NCBI RefSeq assembly: GCF_018271975.1 | Contig: NZ_JAGUCN010000008.1 | Span: 124,001-188,000, forward strand | Direction of reading: 5' to 3' | Length of the DNA: 64,000 nt | DNA from: Carboxylicivirga mesophila | Lineage (GTDB): Bacteria; Bacteroidota; Bacteroidia; Bacteroidales; Marinilabiliaceae | Part shown: positions 27,700-37,481 of the stretch, piece by piece | How the letters are laid out: each line of letters begins with the position of its first letter | Position numbering within the stretch: position 1 is the first letter of the stretch | Notes under the pieces: model-generated | Databases searched by the model: none | Told to the model about the DNA's origin: nothing | The model's input: the letters and a program-made list of their open reading frames with translations, nothing else | Translations under genes and position numbers: made by a program

Positions 27700-28536
27700 A
27701 TGAAGCACTTTAAATACATGTTACTGTTCATTTTGATGAACCTCTTTTTTGTAAACTGTAACCAAACAAACTCCAATATGAAAACAGTTAAAGTTATTTT
27801 TCTACACCATAGTTTAGGAAAGATTGTATGGACTGGCTCTACCTCTAAATGGGTTAAGGCTCAACATAAACTGGGATTAAAAACAGCGGTACCTAAATGG
27901 TTCTCAAAATATAATAAGACCAGTGATTACAAATATGACCTGGAAGAGATTGACTTTCCCAAAAGAGATCCCTACGGATGGAAGAATTTCCCCTATGATT
28001 ATTATAACCTTTGGATTAATGAGGACACCAACGGCAAATATCCGGATCCTACACTTGAAGAATTGACTGCTAATTATGATGTGGTTATACTCAAGCACTG
28101 TTACCCTGTGAGCAAGATGGAAGGTGATACTCTTGCAGATATTAAGTCAAATCAAAAGACACTGGCCAACTACAAGCTTCAGTACCAGGCATTGAAAGAG
28201 AAGTTTCATCAATATCCAAATACGAAATTCATTGTTTGGACCAGTGCCGCATTAAATAAAAATCGCACGAACGAAGAGGAAGGATTGCGGACCAGGGAAT
28301 TTGTTGAGTGGGTGCGCGATGAATGGGACACACCTGAAGATAATGTTTACTTGTGGGATTTCTATGAGCTGGAGACACAGGGCGGATTATTTTTGAAGGA
28401 TGAGTTTGCAGAAAGTGAACGTGATTCACATCCGAATACCCAGTTTGCACAAATGGTATATCCTCTGTTTTGCCAAAGGATTGTTGATGTGGTTGAAAAC
28501 AATGGTACAACAACAGATTTAACAGGTCGAAAATGA
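27700..28536 (+). CDS. Lipoprotein of unknown function, SGNH-hydrolase-like ends
   Basis: A 278-residue protein with a lipoprotein signal (LFFVNC, Cys20). After the linker it has VIFLHHSLGK near the N-terminus and DSHPNTQFAQMVYP near the C-terminus. The latter resembles SGNH block V (Asp-x-x-His), and the former could hold a catalytic serine, though the usual GDS motif is absent. The middle contains VVILKHCYPVSKM and KFIVWTSAALN strands consistent with an alpha/beta fold. I cannot name the family with certainty. It sits 13 bp after the WbqC gene and overlaps the following acyltransferase by 4 bp, so a role in modifying or deacylating the polymer is plausible. Confidence 0.6.
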   Translation: MKHFKYMLLFILMNLFFVNCNQTNSNMKTVKVIFLHHSLGKIVWTGSTSKWVKAQHKLGLKTAVPKWFSKYNKTSDYKYDLEEIDFPKRDPYGWKNFPYDYYNLWINEDTNGKYPDPTLEELTANYDVVILKHCYPVSKMEGDTLADIKSNQKTLANYKLQYQALKEKFHQYPNTKFIVWTSAALNKNRTNEEEGLRTREFVEWVRDEWDTPEDNVYLWDFYELETQGGLFLKDEFAESERDSHPNTQFAQMVYPLFCQRIVDVVENNGTTTDLTGRK

Positions 28537-29069
28537 GTATTGCGAGTAAAGTAAGAAACGGGGCATTTACCATATTAAACAGGCTGTTATTTGGGCAATT
28601 GAGGATTGCTCTGTTGCGCGCTTACGGCGTTAAAATCGGTACGAACTGCAATATATACTATTCCCAATTTTCGACTGAACATTATTTAATCGAAATAGGT
28701 AATCATGTAGTGGTTTCAAAGGGTGTGCAGTTTCTGACACATGATGGTGCCGTTTGGATTTTTCGGGATAAATATCCTGATTTAGATTTATTTGGGCCTA
28801 TAAAAATTGGAAACAATACTTGTATTGGTTTAAACTGTATTATTTTACCAAATACGTATATTGGGGATAATTGTATCATATCAGCTGGCTCGGTGGTTAA
28901 AGGAAAAATCCCTGACAACTCACTGGTGATGGGGAATCCGGCAAAGGTGGTGATGAAAACGAATATGCAGGAAAAACTTTACTTGCTATCGCCCAATAAG
29001 ATTCCAACGAAAAACTTAAGCTATAAAGCTAAGAAGCAAAAAATTAAAGCTCATTTTAAGGCAGAATAG
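28533..29069 (+). CDS. Hexapeptide-repeat acyltransferase
   Basis: A 178-residue left-handed beta-helix protein with hexapeptide repeats (IGTNCNIYY, IGNNTCIGLNCIILPNTYIG, CIISAGSVVKG, VMGNPAKVV), typical of sugar O- or N-acetyltransferases using acetyl-CoA. The catalytic His of the family is probably in FLTHDGAVW. The start overlaps the lipoprotein's stop. It ends the first sub-operon; a 210-bp gap follows. Confidence 0.85.
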   Translation: MSIASKVRNGAFTILNRLLFGQLRIALLRAYGVKIGTNCNIYYSQFSTEHYLIEIGNHVVVSKGVQFLTHDGAVWIFRDKYPDLDLFGPIKIGNNTCIGLNCIILPNTYIGDNCIISAGSVVKGKIPDNSLVMGNPAKVVMKTNMQEKLYLLSPNKIPTKNLSYKAKKQKIKAHFKAE

Positions 29070-29279
29070 TTAACTCCTTTGCCTTGGTGGGTGCAGAAAA
29101 ATTAGTTTAGGGCAAAAGGGTGTTTATCCTTAAAATCGGTTAGTTGGTAAAAATAAAAAGAGGCGTAAGTCCAATTTGTTTACATTAGAGTAATTGTGTA
29201 GTAAGGTAGCATTTGCAGATGGTTTTTTAATGCAGGTGTTGCCTTTGAACCAGATACTTTAAACTAAAATTTTAGCCAA

Positions 29280-30041
29280 ATGAGACTTGCCCTGCAATTT
29301 TGTCTTGTATGTATGGTGTTCGTAGCATGCGTTCCCCAAAAAGATGTCGTATATGTTCAAGGTGAAGCGGATGATCAATATATGGATATCGAACATTCAA
29401 GTCCCGAGGAAAAAACGACGATTGAACCTTATGATGAAATATACATTGAGATATTTAGCCTGGATCAGGATGAGGTGAACTTTCTTAATCGACGCCAGGG
29501 AGTTACCAATACGGCTGGGCCTGAGGGCTTTTCGCTAATAGCCCATAGAGTTGATGAGTTTGGACGTATTAATCTGCCAGTTATTGGAAAAATTAAATTA
29601 TCAGGGTATACCCTTGAAGAAGCATCTGATTTGCTGGAAACAGAGCTTGCAGGTTACCTTAATAGTCCATCAGTTAAACTGAACTTTGTAAATAAAAATA
29701 TTGCAGTGATGGGCTATGTTGCTCGTCCTGGCAGGTATTACTATTCAACTGATAAAATATCTATTTTTCAGGCATTAAGTATGGCTGGTGATATCCAGGA
29801 GTTTGGGAACCGAAAAAACGTGTGTGTGATTCGTAATGTGGAGGATAAGATCACCAAGCACTACATAAACCTCACCAACGAAGAGTTATTTACTTCACCG
29901 TACTATTATCTCCGTTCAAATGATATTGTATATGTGGAGCCATTGAAAAGAAGATGGTGGGGCTTAGATACCTTCCCATATGCGCTTGTATTATCCTCAA
30001 TTACAACCTTTATTTTAGTGTTAGATTATGTTGATAGATAA
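29280..30041 (+). CDS. wza: Polysaccharide export lipoprotein (Wza-like)
   Basis: Outer-membrane polysaccharide export protein of 253 residues. The lipobox is MVFVAC (Cys17). A Poly_export domain (about 45-140, with IEPYDEIYIEIFSLDQ and GYTLEEASDLLE) and an SLBB domain (about 145-215, GYVARPGRYYYSTDKISIFQALSMAG) follow, then a C-terminal hydrophobic helix (about 232-250). Bacteroidota Wza homologues are shorter than the E. coli octamer subunit. It overlaps the Wzc-like gene by 14 bp, the standard partner. The symbol is by homology. Confidence 0.92.
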   Translation: MRLALQFCLVCMVFVACVPQKDVVYVQGEADDQYMDIEHSSPEEKTTIEPYDEIYIEIFSLDQDEVNFLNRRQGVTNTAGPEGFSLIAHRVDEFGRINLPVIGKIKLSGYTLEEASDLLETELAGYLNSPSVKLNFVNKNIAVMGYVARPGRYYYSTDKISIFQALSMAGDIQEFGNRKNVCVIRNVEDKITKHYINLTNEELFTSPYYYLRSNDIVYVEPLKRRWWGLDTFPYALVLSSITTFILVLDYVDR

Positions 30042-32376
30042 TGATGTAAACCAGGGAGATCTGAAAGTTATTATTGCTAAAGTTCTTCGCTATTGGTATT
30101 TATACCCAATCTGTGTGTTGATGTTTACGGGTATGGGTATTGTATATCAAAAGTACTCACAGCCTGTTTATAGTGTAGGTGCCAAGATTGTTGTTCATCA
30201 GCAAGAACGAGGTACCATTGATCCAACTCGCTTTTTCAGTGGCTACGAACTATTTTCGGGGCGTACAAATTTTGAGAATAGTTTAATAACGCTGCAGTCA
30301 AGGCCTCTGCTTGAAAAAGTATTTGAAAAACTTGACTTTAATGTGGCTTATTTTCGTCAGGAACTATTCTATGAACGTGAAATATTCAATAATGTACCGT
30401 TTCAGGTAGTTTTGGATAAAAATACCCCACAATTAACAAACACTAAGTTCTCGCTGAAAATCCTTAACTCAAAAGAATATCAGTTGGAACTGGAAGAAGC
30501 CGAAGGAGAGATATATGACTTCTCTAAGCAATCCATTATTGAATCGGTTACAGGGCTTACGATTAGTAAGAAATACAGGTTTGGAGATGTGGTCGAAAGT
30601 GAGAACTATAAGTTTGTAGTTTTGCTCAAAGAAGGTATTGACGTTAAAAAGTCGATGAAGCATGATTTTAACTTTGAGGTGAAAAGCAACCAACAACTTG
30701 CCAGAGATTATTATGGCCGTTTAAGCTTAACACCTACCAGTCGTGAAGCAAGTGCCATTAATGTGACCATGGTTACATATAATATTAGAAAAGGAATGGC
30801 TTTTCTGGATGCTTATTTGAAAACAGTAATAGAAGACAACCTGGACAATAAGAATCATATTGCCCAATCGACCGTTGCATACATCGACCAGCAGTTAACT
30901 GAGGTATACGATTCGCTGGATTTAGCTGAGCGTTCATTGCAACAGTTTCAATCTAAGGAACAGGTGTTGGATGTTAATATGAAAGCATCGCAGATTTATG
31001 AAAGTATCCGTCAGATTGAAATTGAACGGAGTGCAAAAGAATCTCAAATTCAGTATTTACAGTTTTTAAACAACAGTTTTTCATCGGGTGATGAGGATAC
31101 TGAATACTCTTTAACAACGGTGTCAGATTTGGGTAATCAGGTGTTAAACGACTTACTGAATGAGTACATTTCATTAACAGCCAGAAAAAGACAGTTAATT
31201 GAAAATAATCAAGGGAAAAGTCCGCGAATAAAGGATTTGGATTTTCAGATTCGAAACTTGCGAAATACCATATTGGTTAATTTGGAGTATGCCTATGATG
31301 CTGCAAACAATGAGCTTTCACGGATAAACAGGAGAATGAGTAGCCTTAATGCCCAGCTTAATACTTTACCCGAGACGCAAAGGAACCTGGTTGGCTACGA
31401 GCGAAATTTCCGTTTACACGATGCGACCTACATTTATCTCATGGAAAAAAGGGCAGAGGCACAAATAGCCAAAATTGCCAACTTACCCGATTATGAGGTG
31501 TTCGATTATCCATCGTTTGCAGGTATCCAGTCCCCCAAGCGTATGAGGATTATGATGTTTACCATCTTTCTTGGATTGTTGATACCAACGATTTTCATAT
31601 TGATTTATGAAACCTTCTTTGAGAGGTTTAATGATGTTGACGATTTCCAGCTTGAATTTAACTTGCCAGTGATGGGGCAGATATTCAAAGTGCCCGGTAA
31701 TAATAAGCAACTCTTTGAGAATAAAGAGCTGATTATCTATCAGGAATCTTTCAGGAAATTGAGAAGTAACATCGACTTTTTTAATTGGAAACATGATAAA
31801 GGTCGTGTGTTGCTGGTAACTTCAACAATACCAGGTGAAGGTAAGTCTTTCTGTTCCTATAATTTAACTTCTGCTTTTGCGGCTTTAGGTAAAAAAACAT
31901 TGTTATTGGATTTTGACTTAAGAAAGGGAGGCTTATCATTTGAGTTCTTTGATGATAAAGAGAGAGGTCATGGAATGACGGAGGTAATGTCAAAACAAAA
32001 AGAGTTGAAAGATGTCATCAGGACCTCTGATAATGAACTCTCATTTGATTATATCACCTGCGGTGCTTTTCCACCTAATCCTTCAGAGTTGATTGAGAAT
32101 GAGAATACCGAAAAGTTATTGGAGGAATTAAGAGAGCAGTATGACTTTATTATCATTGATAGTGCACCAGTTTCGCTAACCTCCGAAGGCAGTGTATTAA
32201 GTAAGTTTTCAGATATGGTGTTGTATGTTCTTAGAATGAAGCACACCATGAAGAAGGACTTTAAGAATGGCATCAATGAACTAAAAGTAGAAGATCACAA
32301 GACCAGTGTGGTGCTGAATAATATAAAAGTCAACAGACAGAAATATTATTACGGCAACTACTATTCTAAAAAATAG
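30028..32376 (+). CDS. wzc: Polysaccharide co-polymerase / tyrosine autokinase (Wzc-like)
   Basis: Inner-membrane protein of 782 residues that controls chain length and export. An N-terminal Wzz domain with a first helix near residues 24-42 and a long coiled-coil periplasmic part (about 270-470) leads to a second helix near 510-530. The cytoplasmic BY-kinase has Walker A STIPGEGKS (Lys606), the A' motif LLLDFDLRKG and FIIIDSAPV. The C-terminus is a tyrosine cluster (QKYYYGNYYSKK, five Tyr in ten residues), the expected autophosphorylation tail. No partner low-molecular-weight tyrosine phosphatase is seen in the locus. Confidence 0.95.
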   Translation: MLIDNDVNQGDLKVIIAKVLRYWYLYPICVLMFTGMGIVYQKYSQPVYSVGAKIVVHQQERGTIDPTRFFSGYELFSGRTNFENSLITLQSRPLLEKVFEKLDFNVAYFRQELFYEREIFNNVPFQVVLDKNTPQLTNTKFSLKILNSKEYQLELEEAEGEIYDFSKQSIIESVTGLTISKKYRFGDVVESENYKFVVLLKEGIDVKKSMKHDFNFEVKSNQQLARDYYGRLSLTPTSREASAINVTMVTYNIRKGMAFLDAYLKTVIEDNLDNKNHIAQSTVAYIDQQLTEVYDSLDLAERSLQQFQSKEQVLDVNMKASQIYESIRQIEIERSAKESQIQYLQFLNNSFSSGDEDTEYSLTTVSDLGNQVLNDLLNEYISLTARKRQLIENNQGKSPRIKDLDFQIRNLRNTILVNLEYAYDAANNELSRINRRMSSLNAQLNTLPETQRNLVGYERNFRLHDATYIYLMEKRAEAQIAKIANLPDYEVFDYPSFAGIQSPKRMRIMMFTIFLGLLIPTIFILIYETFFERFNDVDDFQLEFNLPVMGQIFKVPGNNKQLFENKELIIYQESFRKLRSNIDFFNWKHDKGRVLLVTSTIPGEGKSFCSYNLTSAFAALGKKTLLLDFDLRKGGLSFEFFDDKERGHGMTEVMSKQKELKDVIRTSDNELSFDYITCGAFPPNPSELIENENTEKLLEELREQYDFIIIDSAPVSLTSEGSVLSKFSDMVLYVLRMKHTMKKDFKNGINELKVEDHKTSVVLNNIKVNRQKYYYGNYYSKK

Positions 32377-32382
32377 CACTTT

Positions 32383-33639
32383 ATGAAGCAATTATCATTT
32401 GTTGTTAATTGGTATTTTAAGTTGCTTCCTTTGGCACCTCTAATTTGTATGATTGATTATTATACAGTTCATCAGGGGTTTAGGAAATTATATGGTACTA
32501 GTATAATGGCTGTTGGAATTGCTATTCTTTTAGTAAAGGGATTAAAAAAATCTAAGATACATTACCATATTTTTCTGGGTTTTCTAGTCTACCTCTATTA
32601 CATTATCTGGGACGTTATCAATCAGTTGGATACCTATCAACGAAAAGGTTTTGTATACGATTTTATAACTAATCCTTATTTGCAGTTAGTTTTTCTACTC
32701 TTTGTAATCGATAACCTGATAATCTTTAAGAAGGATGTTGTTTTAATTGTGAAAATATTGAAAGGTGTTATGCTTGCTGCCGGAGTTGTTTCAATTATTC
32801 AACTGATATCGGACCCATTTTTTCTGACACCATCAAGTATCAGTGAGTTTTCTGTTGGAGCAGGATTGCAGGAGAATGTTTTTGAAGTGCGGCGCGTATC
32901 CCTGTTTGGTTTTACAGGCAGAATGGACGTGAGTTTATCCATGATTCCGGTCTTAGCCATCATCGTGTCATTTGGACTGAAAGAGTATAATCGCATCGAA
33001 TACCTTTATCTAATAATTGGAGGCATAATTGCGTTTGCCACAAACTCGCGCTATGTTCAGGTAGCCTATGTTTTTTGCTGGTTCCCGGTAATATTCAGCG
33101 GCAGATTTTCAGAAACCATTAAGCGGATGTTACTTATTCCGGCTTTTGCCTTGTTGGCATATCTGGTCATACAAATTGTTGGATTTGACTTACATGGTTA
33201 TATCGAAGAACGGATACTGTCTGATTCGGCAAGTACGCGTGTATTAGCTTATGAGATGTTAGTACGTTTTTTTCCAGATAATCCGTTGTTTGGTACTGGT
33301 TTTAATATGACAGATGAATTAGAAATTGCGATTGGTGGCAGAAGTTCTCAAATACATGTCGGTTATTTTGCGCATCTTTTTTCATACGGACTGGTTGGCA
33401 GTATACTGGCTTTCGGTTTTTGGTTTTCAATTCAGTACCGCTTATACAAGCATGCTTTGAAGACACATTTTTGGGGTAGTTTCATTGGCTTCTTAACATT
33501 TACATGGGCTAATGTAACTTTGGTTTATTACATCATTTTTACGTTTGGTATGGCTCTGGCCTTCTTATTTGATAAATACTATATCAGCGAGTACGAGAAA
33601 CAATTGAAAGGGAAACAGGATGATGCAGAAGGTAATTAG
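32383..33639 (+). CDS. O-antigen/capsule polymerase-like membrane protein (Wzy candidate)
   Basis: A 418-residue integral membrane protein with about ten to twelve hydrophobic helices and a larger periplasmic loop with FFPDNPLFGTGFNMTDELE, which resembles the O-antigen ligase/polymerase (Wzy_C) loop. Polymerases are poorly conserved, so identity rests on topology and position between the Wzc-like kinase and the flippase. It would join lipid-linked repeat units on the periplasmic face. It lies 6 bp after wzc and overlaps the next gene by 20 bp. Confidence 0.8.
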   Translation: MKQLSFVVNWYFKLLPLAPLICMIDYYTVHQGFRKLYGTSIMAVGIAILLVKGLKKSKIHYHIFLGFLVYLYYIIWDVINQLDTYQRKGFVYDFITNPYLQLVFLLFVIDNLIIFKKDVVLIVKILKGVMLAAGVVSIIQLISDPFFLTPSSISEFSVGAGLQENVFEVRRVSLFGFTGRMDVSLSMIPVLAIIVSFGLKEYNRIEYLYLIIGGIIAFATNSRYVQVAYVFCWFPVIFSGRFSETIKRMLLIPAFALLAYLVIQIVGFDLHGYIEERILSDSASTRVLAYEMLVRFFPDNPLFGTGFNMTDELEIAIGGRSSQIHVGYFAHLFSYGLVGSILAFGFWFSIQYRLYKHALKTHFWGSFIGFLTFTWANVTLVYYIIFTFGMALAFLFDKYYISEYEKQLKGKQDDAEGN

Positions 33640-34993
33640 TCAGATTCAGCATAAAATATCGGGTAAAGGTTTATCTGTCAGAAGCAGAAAGCTCAGAAAG
33701 AATGTGTTAATATCAATGGGTGTTAAAGGCGGCAACATGCTTATTGGTTACATTAGGTTCCCCATTATATTGTCCTATTTGGGAGCTACATTTCATGGTT
33801 TATGGCTGACGCTGGGCAGCATGGTTCATTGGATGCGCTTTCTGAATATAGGACTTGGAAATGGCCTGAAAAACAAACTGGCCGAAGCTATTGCTTTAGA
33901 AGACTTTGAAAGTGCACGAAAATATGTCAGTACTACCTATGTTGCCATTGGAGCCATCAGTATGGGAACGCTGATTGTGGTTTTACCATTAATATTTCTT
34001 ATAAACTGGACAGGCCTGCTAAATGTTGATTCTCAATATGAAGATATCATACGCCTTACGATTGTAGTGATGGTGGGTTTTTTCTGCTTAAGGCTGTTTT
34101 TTTCATTGATATACACCATTTTATCAGCTCATCAGCTGCCAGCCTATGCCGAAGCGATTAGTTTTCTTGCTTCTTTAACCTTCTTTGGTGGAGTGTTGCT
34201 CTTATACTATTATGCTAAGAGTTCTATTGTTTATATTGCTTTGATAATTAACGGTATTCCATTATTGTATATGATCATTTTTAGCATCATATTATTTAAT
34301 GGAACCTATAAACATATCAGGCCATCGATAAAGTACTTCGACAGAAAAGTTTTTCCGGAGTTAACCTCTTTGGGATTAAAGTTTTTTGTAGTTCAAATTG
34401 CTGTAATAATCCTGTTTTCTACCGATAATTTTATCATATCCAACTTATTCGGACCGGAAGAGGTGGTGCCATATGCTGTAGCACGCAAATATATGGGTGT
34501 TCTGCAGATGGGATTTGTCATATTAGTGAATCCTTATTGGGCTGCTTTTACTGATGCCTTTACCAAAAATGACAAAATTTGGATAAAACGCTCAATAACC
34601 ACTCTGCATAAATTCTGGGCACTTTTGGTAGTGGGTATGCTTATTTTGTTCATTATTGCCCCTTTTGTATATCATCTGTGGATCAAGGATAAGGTGACAG
34701 TACCCTGGCAGTTAACCATTCTGATGGGTGTCTTTGTCCTTATTAGGAGCTGGAACAGTATCTATTCGTATTTTCTCAATGGGGTTGGGAAAATTAAATT
34801 GCAACTATATATATCGCTGACTTCAACCGTGTTTAATATTCCTTTATCGATTTTTTTCGGCAAGTATTTGGGGATGGGGCCGGCAGGAGTCATTTTAGCA
34901 ACAATAGTTTGTTTGCTGTCGGGTGCAGTGTTGCATCCAATTCAATATAATCGAATCATTAATGATACCGCCAAAGGTATATGGAGTAAATAA
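33620..34993 (+). CDS. Polysaccharide flippase (Wzx-like, MOP superfamily)
   Basis: A 457-residue membrane protein with about twelve helices. The N-terminus (NVLISMGVKGGNMLIGYIRFPIILSYLGA split across helices) and the FSTDNFIISNLFGPEEVVPYAVARKY region are typical of MOP-family polysaccharide exporters. It should flip undecaprenyl-linked repeat units to the periplasm. Two adjacent ATG codons could start it; either overlaps the upstream gene by about 20 bp, implying translational coupling. Confidence 0.88.
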   Translation: MMQKVISQIQHKISGKGLSVRSRKLRKNVLISMGVKGGNMLIGYIRFPIILSYLGATFHGLWLTLGSMVHWMRFLNIGLGNGLKNKLAEAIALEDFESARKYVSTTYVAIGAISMGTLIVVLPLIFLINWTGLLNVDSQYEDIIRLTIVVMVGFFCLRLFFSLIYTILSAHQLPAYAEAISFLASLTFFGGVLLLYYYAKSSIVYIALIINGIPLLYMIIFSIILFNGTYKHIRPSIKYFDRKVFPELTSLGLKFFVVQIAVIILFSTDNFIISNLFGPEEVVPYAVARKYMGVLQMGFVILVNPYWAAFTDAFTKNDKIWIKRSITTLHKFWALLVVGMLILFIIAPFVYHLWIKDKVTVPWQLTILMGVFVLIRSWNSIYSYFLNGVGKIKLQLYISLTSTVFNIPLSIFFGKYLGMGPAGVILATIVCLLSGAVLHPIQYNRIINDTAKGIWSK

Positions 34994-34999
34994 TTAACT

Positions 35000-36322
35000 A
35001 TGAAGGTATTGTGTCTTACAGCCCACGGGCCATACAGAGCAGGAAAAGTGGCCTATGATTTACACTCGGCATTTAAAAGTAACGGGTATGAATCGAGGTT
35101 GTTAACTATTTATGATGATTCAGATCATAAGGATGTCATATCAATTTACAATGCCAAAGAATGGAACCGTTTACGGTTGAAGAAGAAGATATTCAGGAAG
35201 TTTAACAAGTGGTTTGGTGGTAAAAAACAGTCCCCCGCACAAAAGATAGATCGGAAGTATCAGTTTTTTGAACTCGATAACACAATTGAGTATTTCGCAA
35301 CCGATCTAATCCTTCAGTGCCTGGGCGACTATCAGCCTGATGTCATAATTGTATTTTTTACAACGCAATTTATTACCGCTAAAAATATTAAGCAGCTGGC
35401 TCAGAAAACTAACGCTACTGTATTGTGGCAGTTTCTGGATATGGCTCCGCTTACAGGGGGGTGCCATTATGCTTGGGAATGCGATGGTTACAAAAATAAC
35501 TGTGGTAAATGTCCGGCCTTATATTCATCTGATAGCAATGATCAATCAGCAATCAATCTTCGTTTCAAACAACAGAATGTGGAAGGTTACGATTTACGAT
35601 TGATGATTGGCAGCAGATGGGACGAGCTAAATACCAAAGCCAGTAGCCTGTTTAAGAACAAAAGGTTATATCGCACTTTTATGAGTGTCGAACCGGATAT
35701 ATTCACACCTGCAAGCAGGCAAGGTGCTCGCAGGGAGCTGACAATTGCTGATGATGAATTTGTGGTGTTCTTTGGTTCGGTACATTTTGGTGAGGAACGA
35801 AAAGGGATGGACCATCTGCTGAAGGCGCTGCATAAGGTAGAAAAGCATTTTAAGGAGCAGGCTGCCGGTAAGAATATTTCCTTATTAATTGCAGGTAGTA
35901 CCAATAATTTTCCTGTTCACGAGTTGCCATTCAGGTATCGAATGCTTGGCTATTTAAAAGAAGTTGATCAGTTAGCTCATGCCTATGCTGCAGCTGATAT
36001 TTTTATTTGTCCATCCATTTACGACTCTGGTCCTGTTATGATCAATCAGGCCTTGATGACCGGTACTCCTGTTGTTTCATTTGAAATGGGGGTGGCACTT
36101 GATTTGGTTGAGCATTATCAAACTGGGTATCTGGCTAAGTGGGCTGATGCAGATGATTTAAGCGAAGGAATTAAGTATCTGGTAAATTTGTCAGAAGAAG
36201 CAAGAGCAGAGATGAGACAACGGTGCCGTGAGAAGGCCATTGAGTTATATGCGCCAGCGGCTGTTGTGGCTAATTATACAGCTGTGTTTGAGGAAATAAA
36301 AATGGAAAAAACCTTATCTTAA
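35000..36322 (+). CDS. Glycosyltransferase family 4 with cysteine-rich insertion
   Basis: A 440-residue GT-B enzyme. Residues around 150-175 hold a cysteine-rich motif (GGCHYAWECDGYKNNCGKC), found in a subgroup of bacterial GT4 enzymes and possibly metal-binding. The donor site is YDSGPVMINQALMTGTPVVS with the usual E/N-x7 pattern, preceded by LIAGSTNNFP. It follows the flippase by 6 bp. Linkage and sugar are unknown. Confidence 0.88.
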   Translation: MKVLCLTAHGPYRAGKVAYDLHSAFKSNGYESRLLTIYDDSDHKDVISIYNAKEWNRLRLKKKIFRKFNKWFGGKKQSPAQKIDRKYQFFELDNTIEYFATDLILQCLGDYQPDVIIVFFTTQFITAKNIKQLAQKTNATVLWQFLDMAPLTGGCHYAWECDGYKNNCGKCPALYSSDSNDQSAINLRFKQQNVEGYDLRLMIGSRWDELNTKASSLFKNKRLYRTFMSVEPDIFTPASRQGARRELTIADDEFVVFFGSVHFGEERKGMDHLLKALHKVEKHFKEQAAGKNISLLIAGSTNNFPVHELPFRYRMLGYLKEVDQLAHAYAAADIFICPSIYDSGPVMINQALMTGTPVVSFEMGVALDLVEHYQTGYLAKWADADDLSEGIKYLVNLSEEARAEMRQRCREKAIELYAPAAVVANYTAVFEEIKMEKTLS

Positions 36323-36332
36323 ATAAATAAGT

Positions 36333-37481
36333 ATGGACCAAACGTATTCAATACCTTTTAATAAACCTTACATGTCTGGTAAGGAATTGCATTATATCTC
36401 TCAGGCAGTGCTCTCTGGTATGATTAAAGGCAATGGTAACTTCACCAATAAAGTTCACGAGCTTTTTAAGAAAAAGTTTGGTTTTGAAAACTGCCTGTTG
36501 ACCACCAGTTGTACCGATGCTCTTGAGATGGCAGCCATGCTAATCGGTATCAAAGAAGGAGATGAAGTAATCATGCCATCATTCACTTTTGTGTCAACTG
36601 CTAATGCCTTTGTATTACGAGGTGCCAAAATTCTTTTTGCCGATAGTTTAGCTGATCATCCTAATATGGATGTAAGTAAACTAGAGGCATTAATTACACC
36701 AAAAACGCGAGCTATTGTACCTGTACATTATGCTGGGGTGGCATGTGATATGGATAAAATCATGGAGTTGGCCAATAAGTATAATCTGTATGTGATAGAG
36801 GATGCTGCACAGGCAATTGATGCCTACTATAAAGAGCGCCCACTTGGTTCATTTGGCCATATGGCTACCTTTTCTTTTCACGAAACCAAGAATATCATAG
36901 CAGGTGAGGGTGGGATGTTGGTTATCAATGATCAGCAATTCTTTGAACGTGCTGAAATACTCTGGGAAAAAGGAACAAACAGGGCGGCTTTTTTTAGAGG
37001 TGAGGTAAATAAATACGGTTGGGTAGATGCCGGTTCTTCTTTTTTACCATCTGATATTATCGCAGCTTTCCTTTATGCTCAGCTTGAAAATCTGGAGGAT
37101 ATTCAACGCCGCCGTGGTGAGATATGGCATTATTATAAAGAAAAGTTGCAGGTATTAGAAGATGAAGGATTTATAAAGTTGCCTGTAAATCAGAACTGGA
37201 CGACTAACAACTTTCACATGTTTTATATCGTTTGTCGTTCTCTGGATGACCGAACAGCATTGATAAATCATCTTAAAGCACATAATGTATTAGCTGTTTT
37301 CCACTATCTTTCCTTACACAAGAGTGAGTTTTATCAAAACAAGCATGATGGTAGGGATTTAACCAACAGTGATTTCTTTACTGACCACCTGTTGCGGTTA
37401 CCATTTTTTTATGAGATAACAGAGGAAGAATTGGAGTATATCGTGAGTTTATTGTTTTCATTCTTTAAAGGCACTAACTAA
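36333..37481 (+). CDS. rffA: dTDP-4-amino-4,6-dideoxygalactose transaminase-type PLP enzyme
   Basis: A DegT/DnrJ/EryC1/StrS-family sugar aminotransferase of 382 residues. The PLP lysine is Lys186 in SFHETKNIIAGEGG; VIEDAAQAIDAYY and MPSFTFVSTANAFVLRGA are family motifs. The overall pattern, with KPYMSGKELHYI at the start, matches RffA/WecE, which makes dTDP-4-amino-4,6-dideoxy-D-galactose from the 4-keto sugar. The dTDP-glucose synthesis genes (rmlA, rmlB) are not in the window and must be supplied elsewhere. A 4-amino sugar in the repeat unit offers an amine for the ligases encoded downstream. Its last base overlaps the next gene's start. Confidence 0.88.
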   Translation: MDQTYSIPFNKPYMSGKELHYISQAVLSGMIKGNGNFTNKVHELFKKKFGFENCLLTTSCTDALEMAAMLIGIKEGDEVIMPSFTFVSTANAFVLRGAKILFADSLADHPNMDVSKLEALITPKTRAIVPVHYAGVACDMDKIMELANKYNLYVIEDAAQAIDAYYKERPLGSFGHMATFSFHETKNIIAGEGGMLVINDQQFFERAEILWEKGTNRAAFFRGEVNKYGWVDAGSSFLPSDIIAAFLYAQLENLEDIQRRRGEIWHYYKEKLQVLEDEGFIKLPVNQNWTTNNFHMFYIVCRSLDDRTALINHLKAHNVLAVFHYLSLHKSEFYQNKHDGRDLTNSDFFTDHLLRLPFFYEITEEELEYIVSLLFSFFKGTN

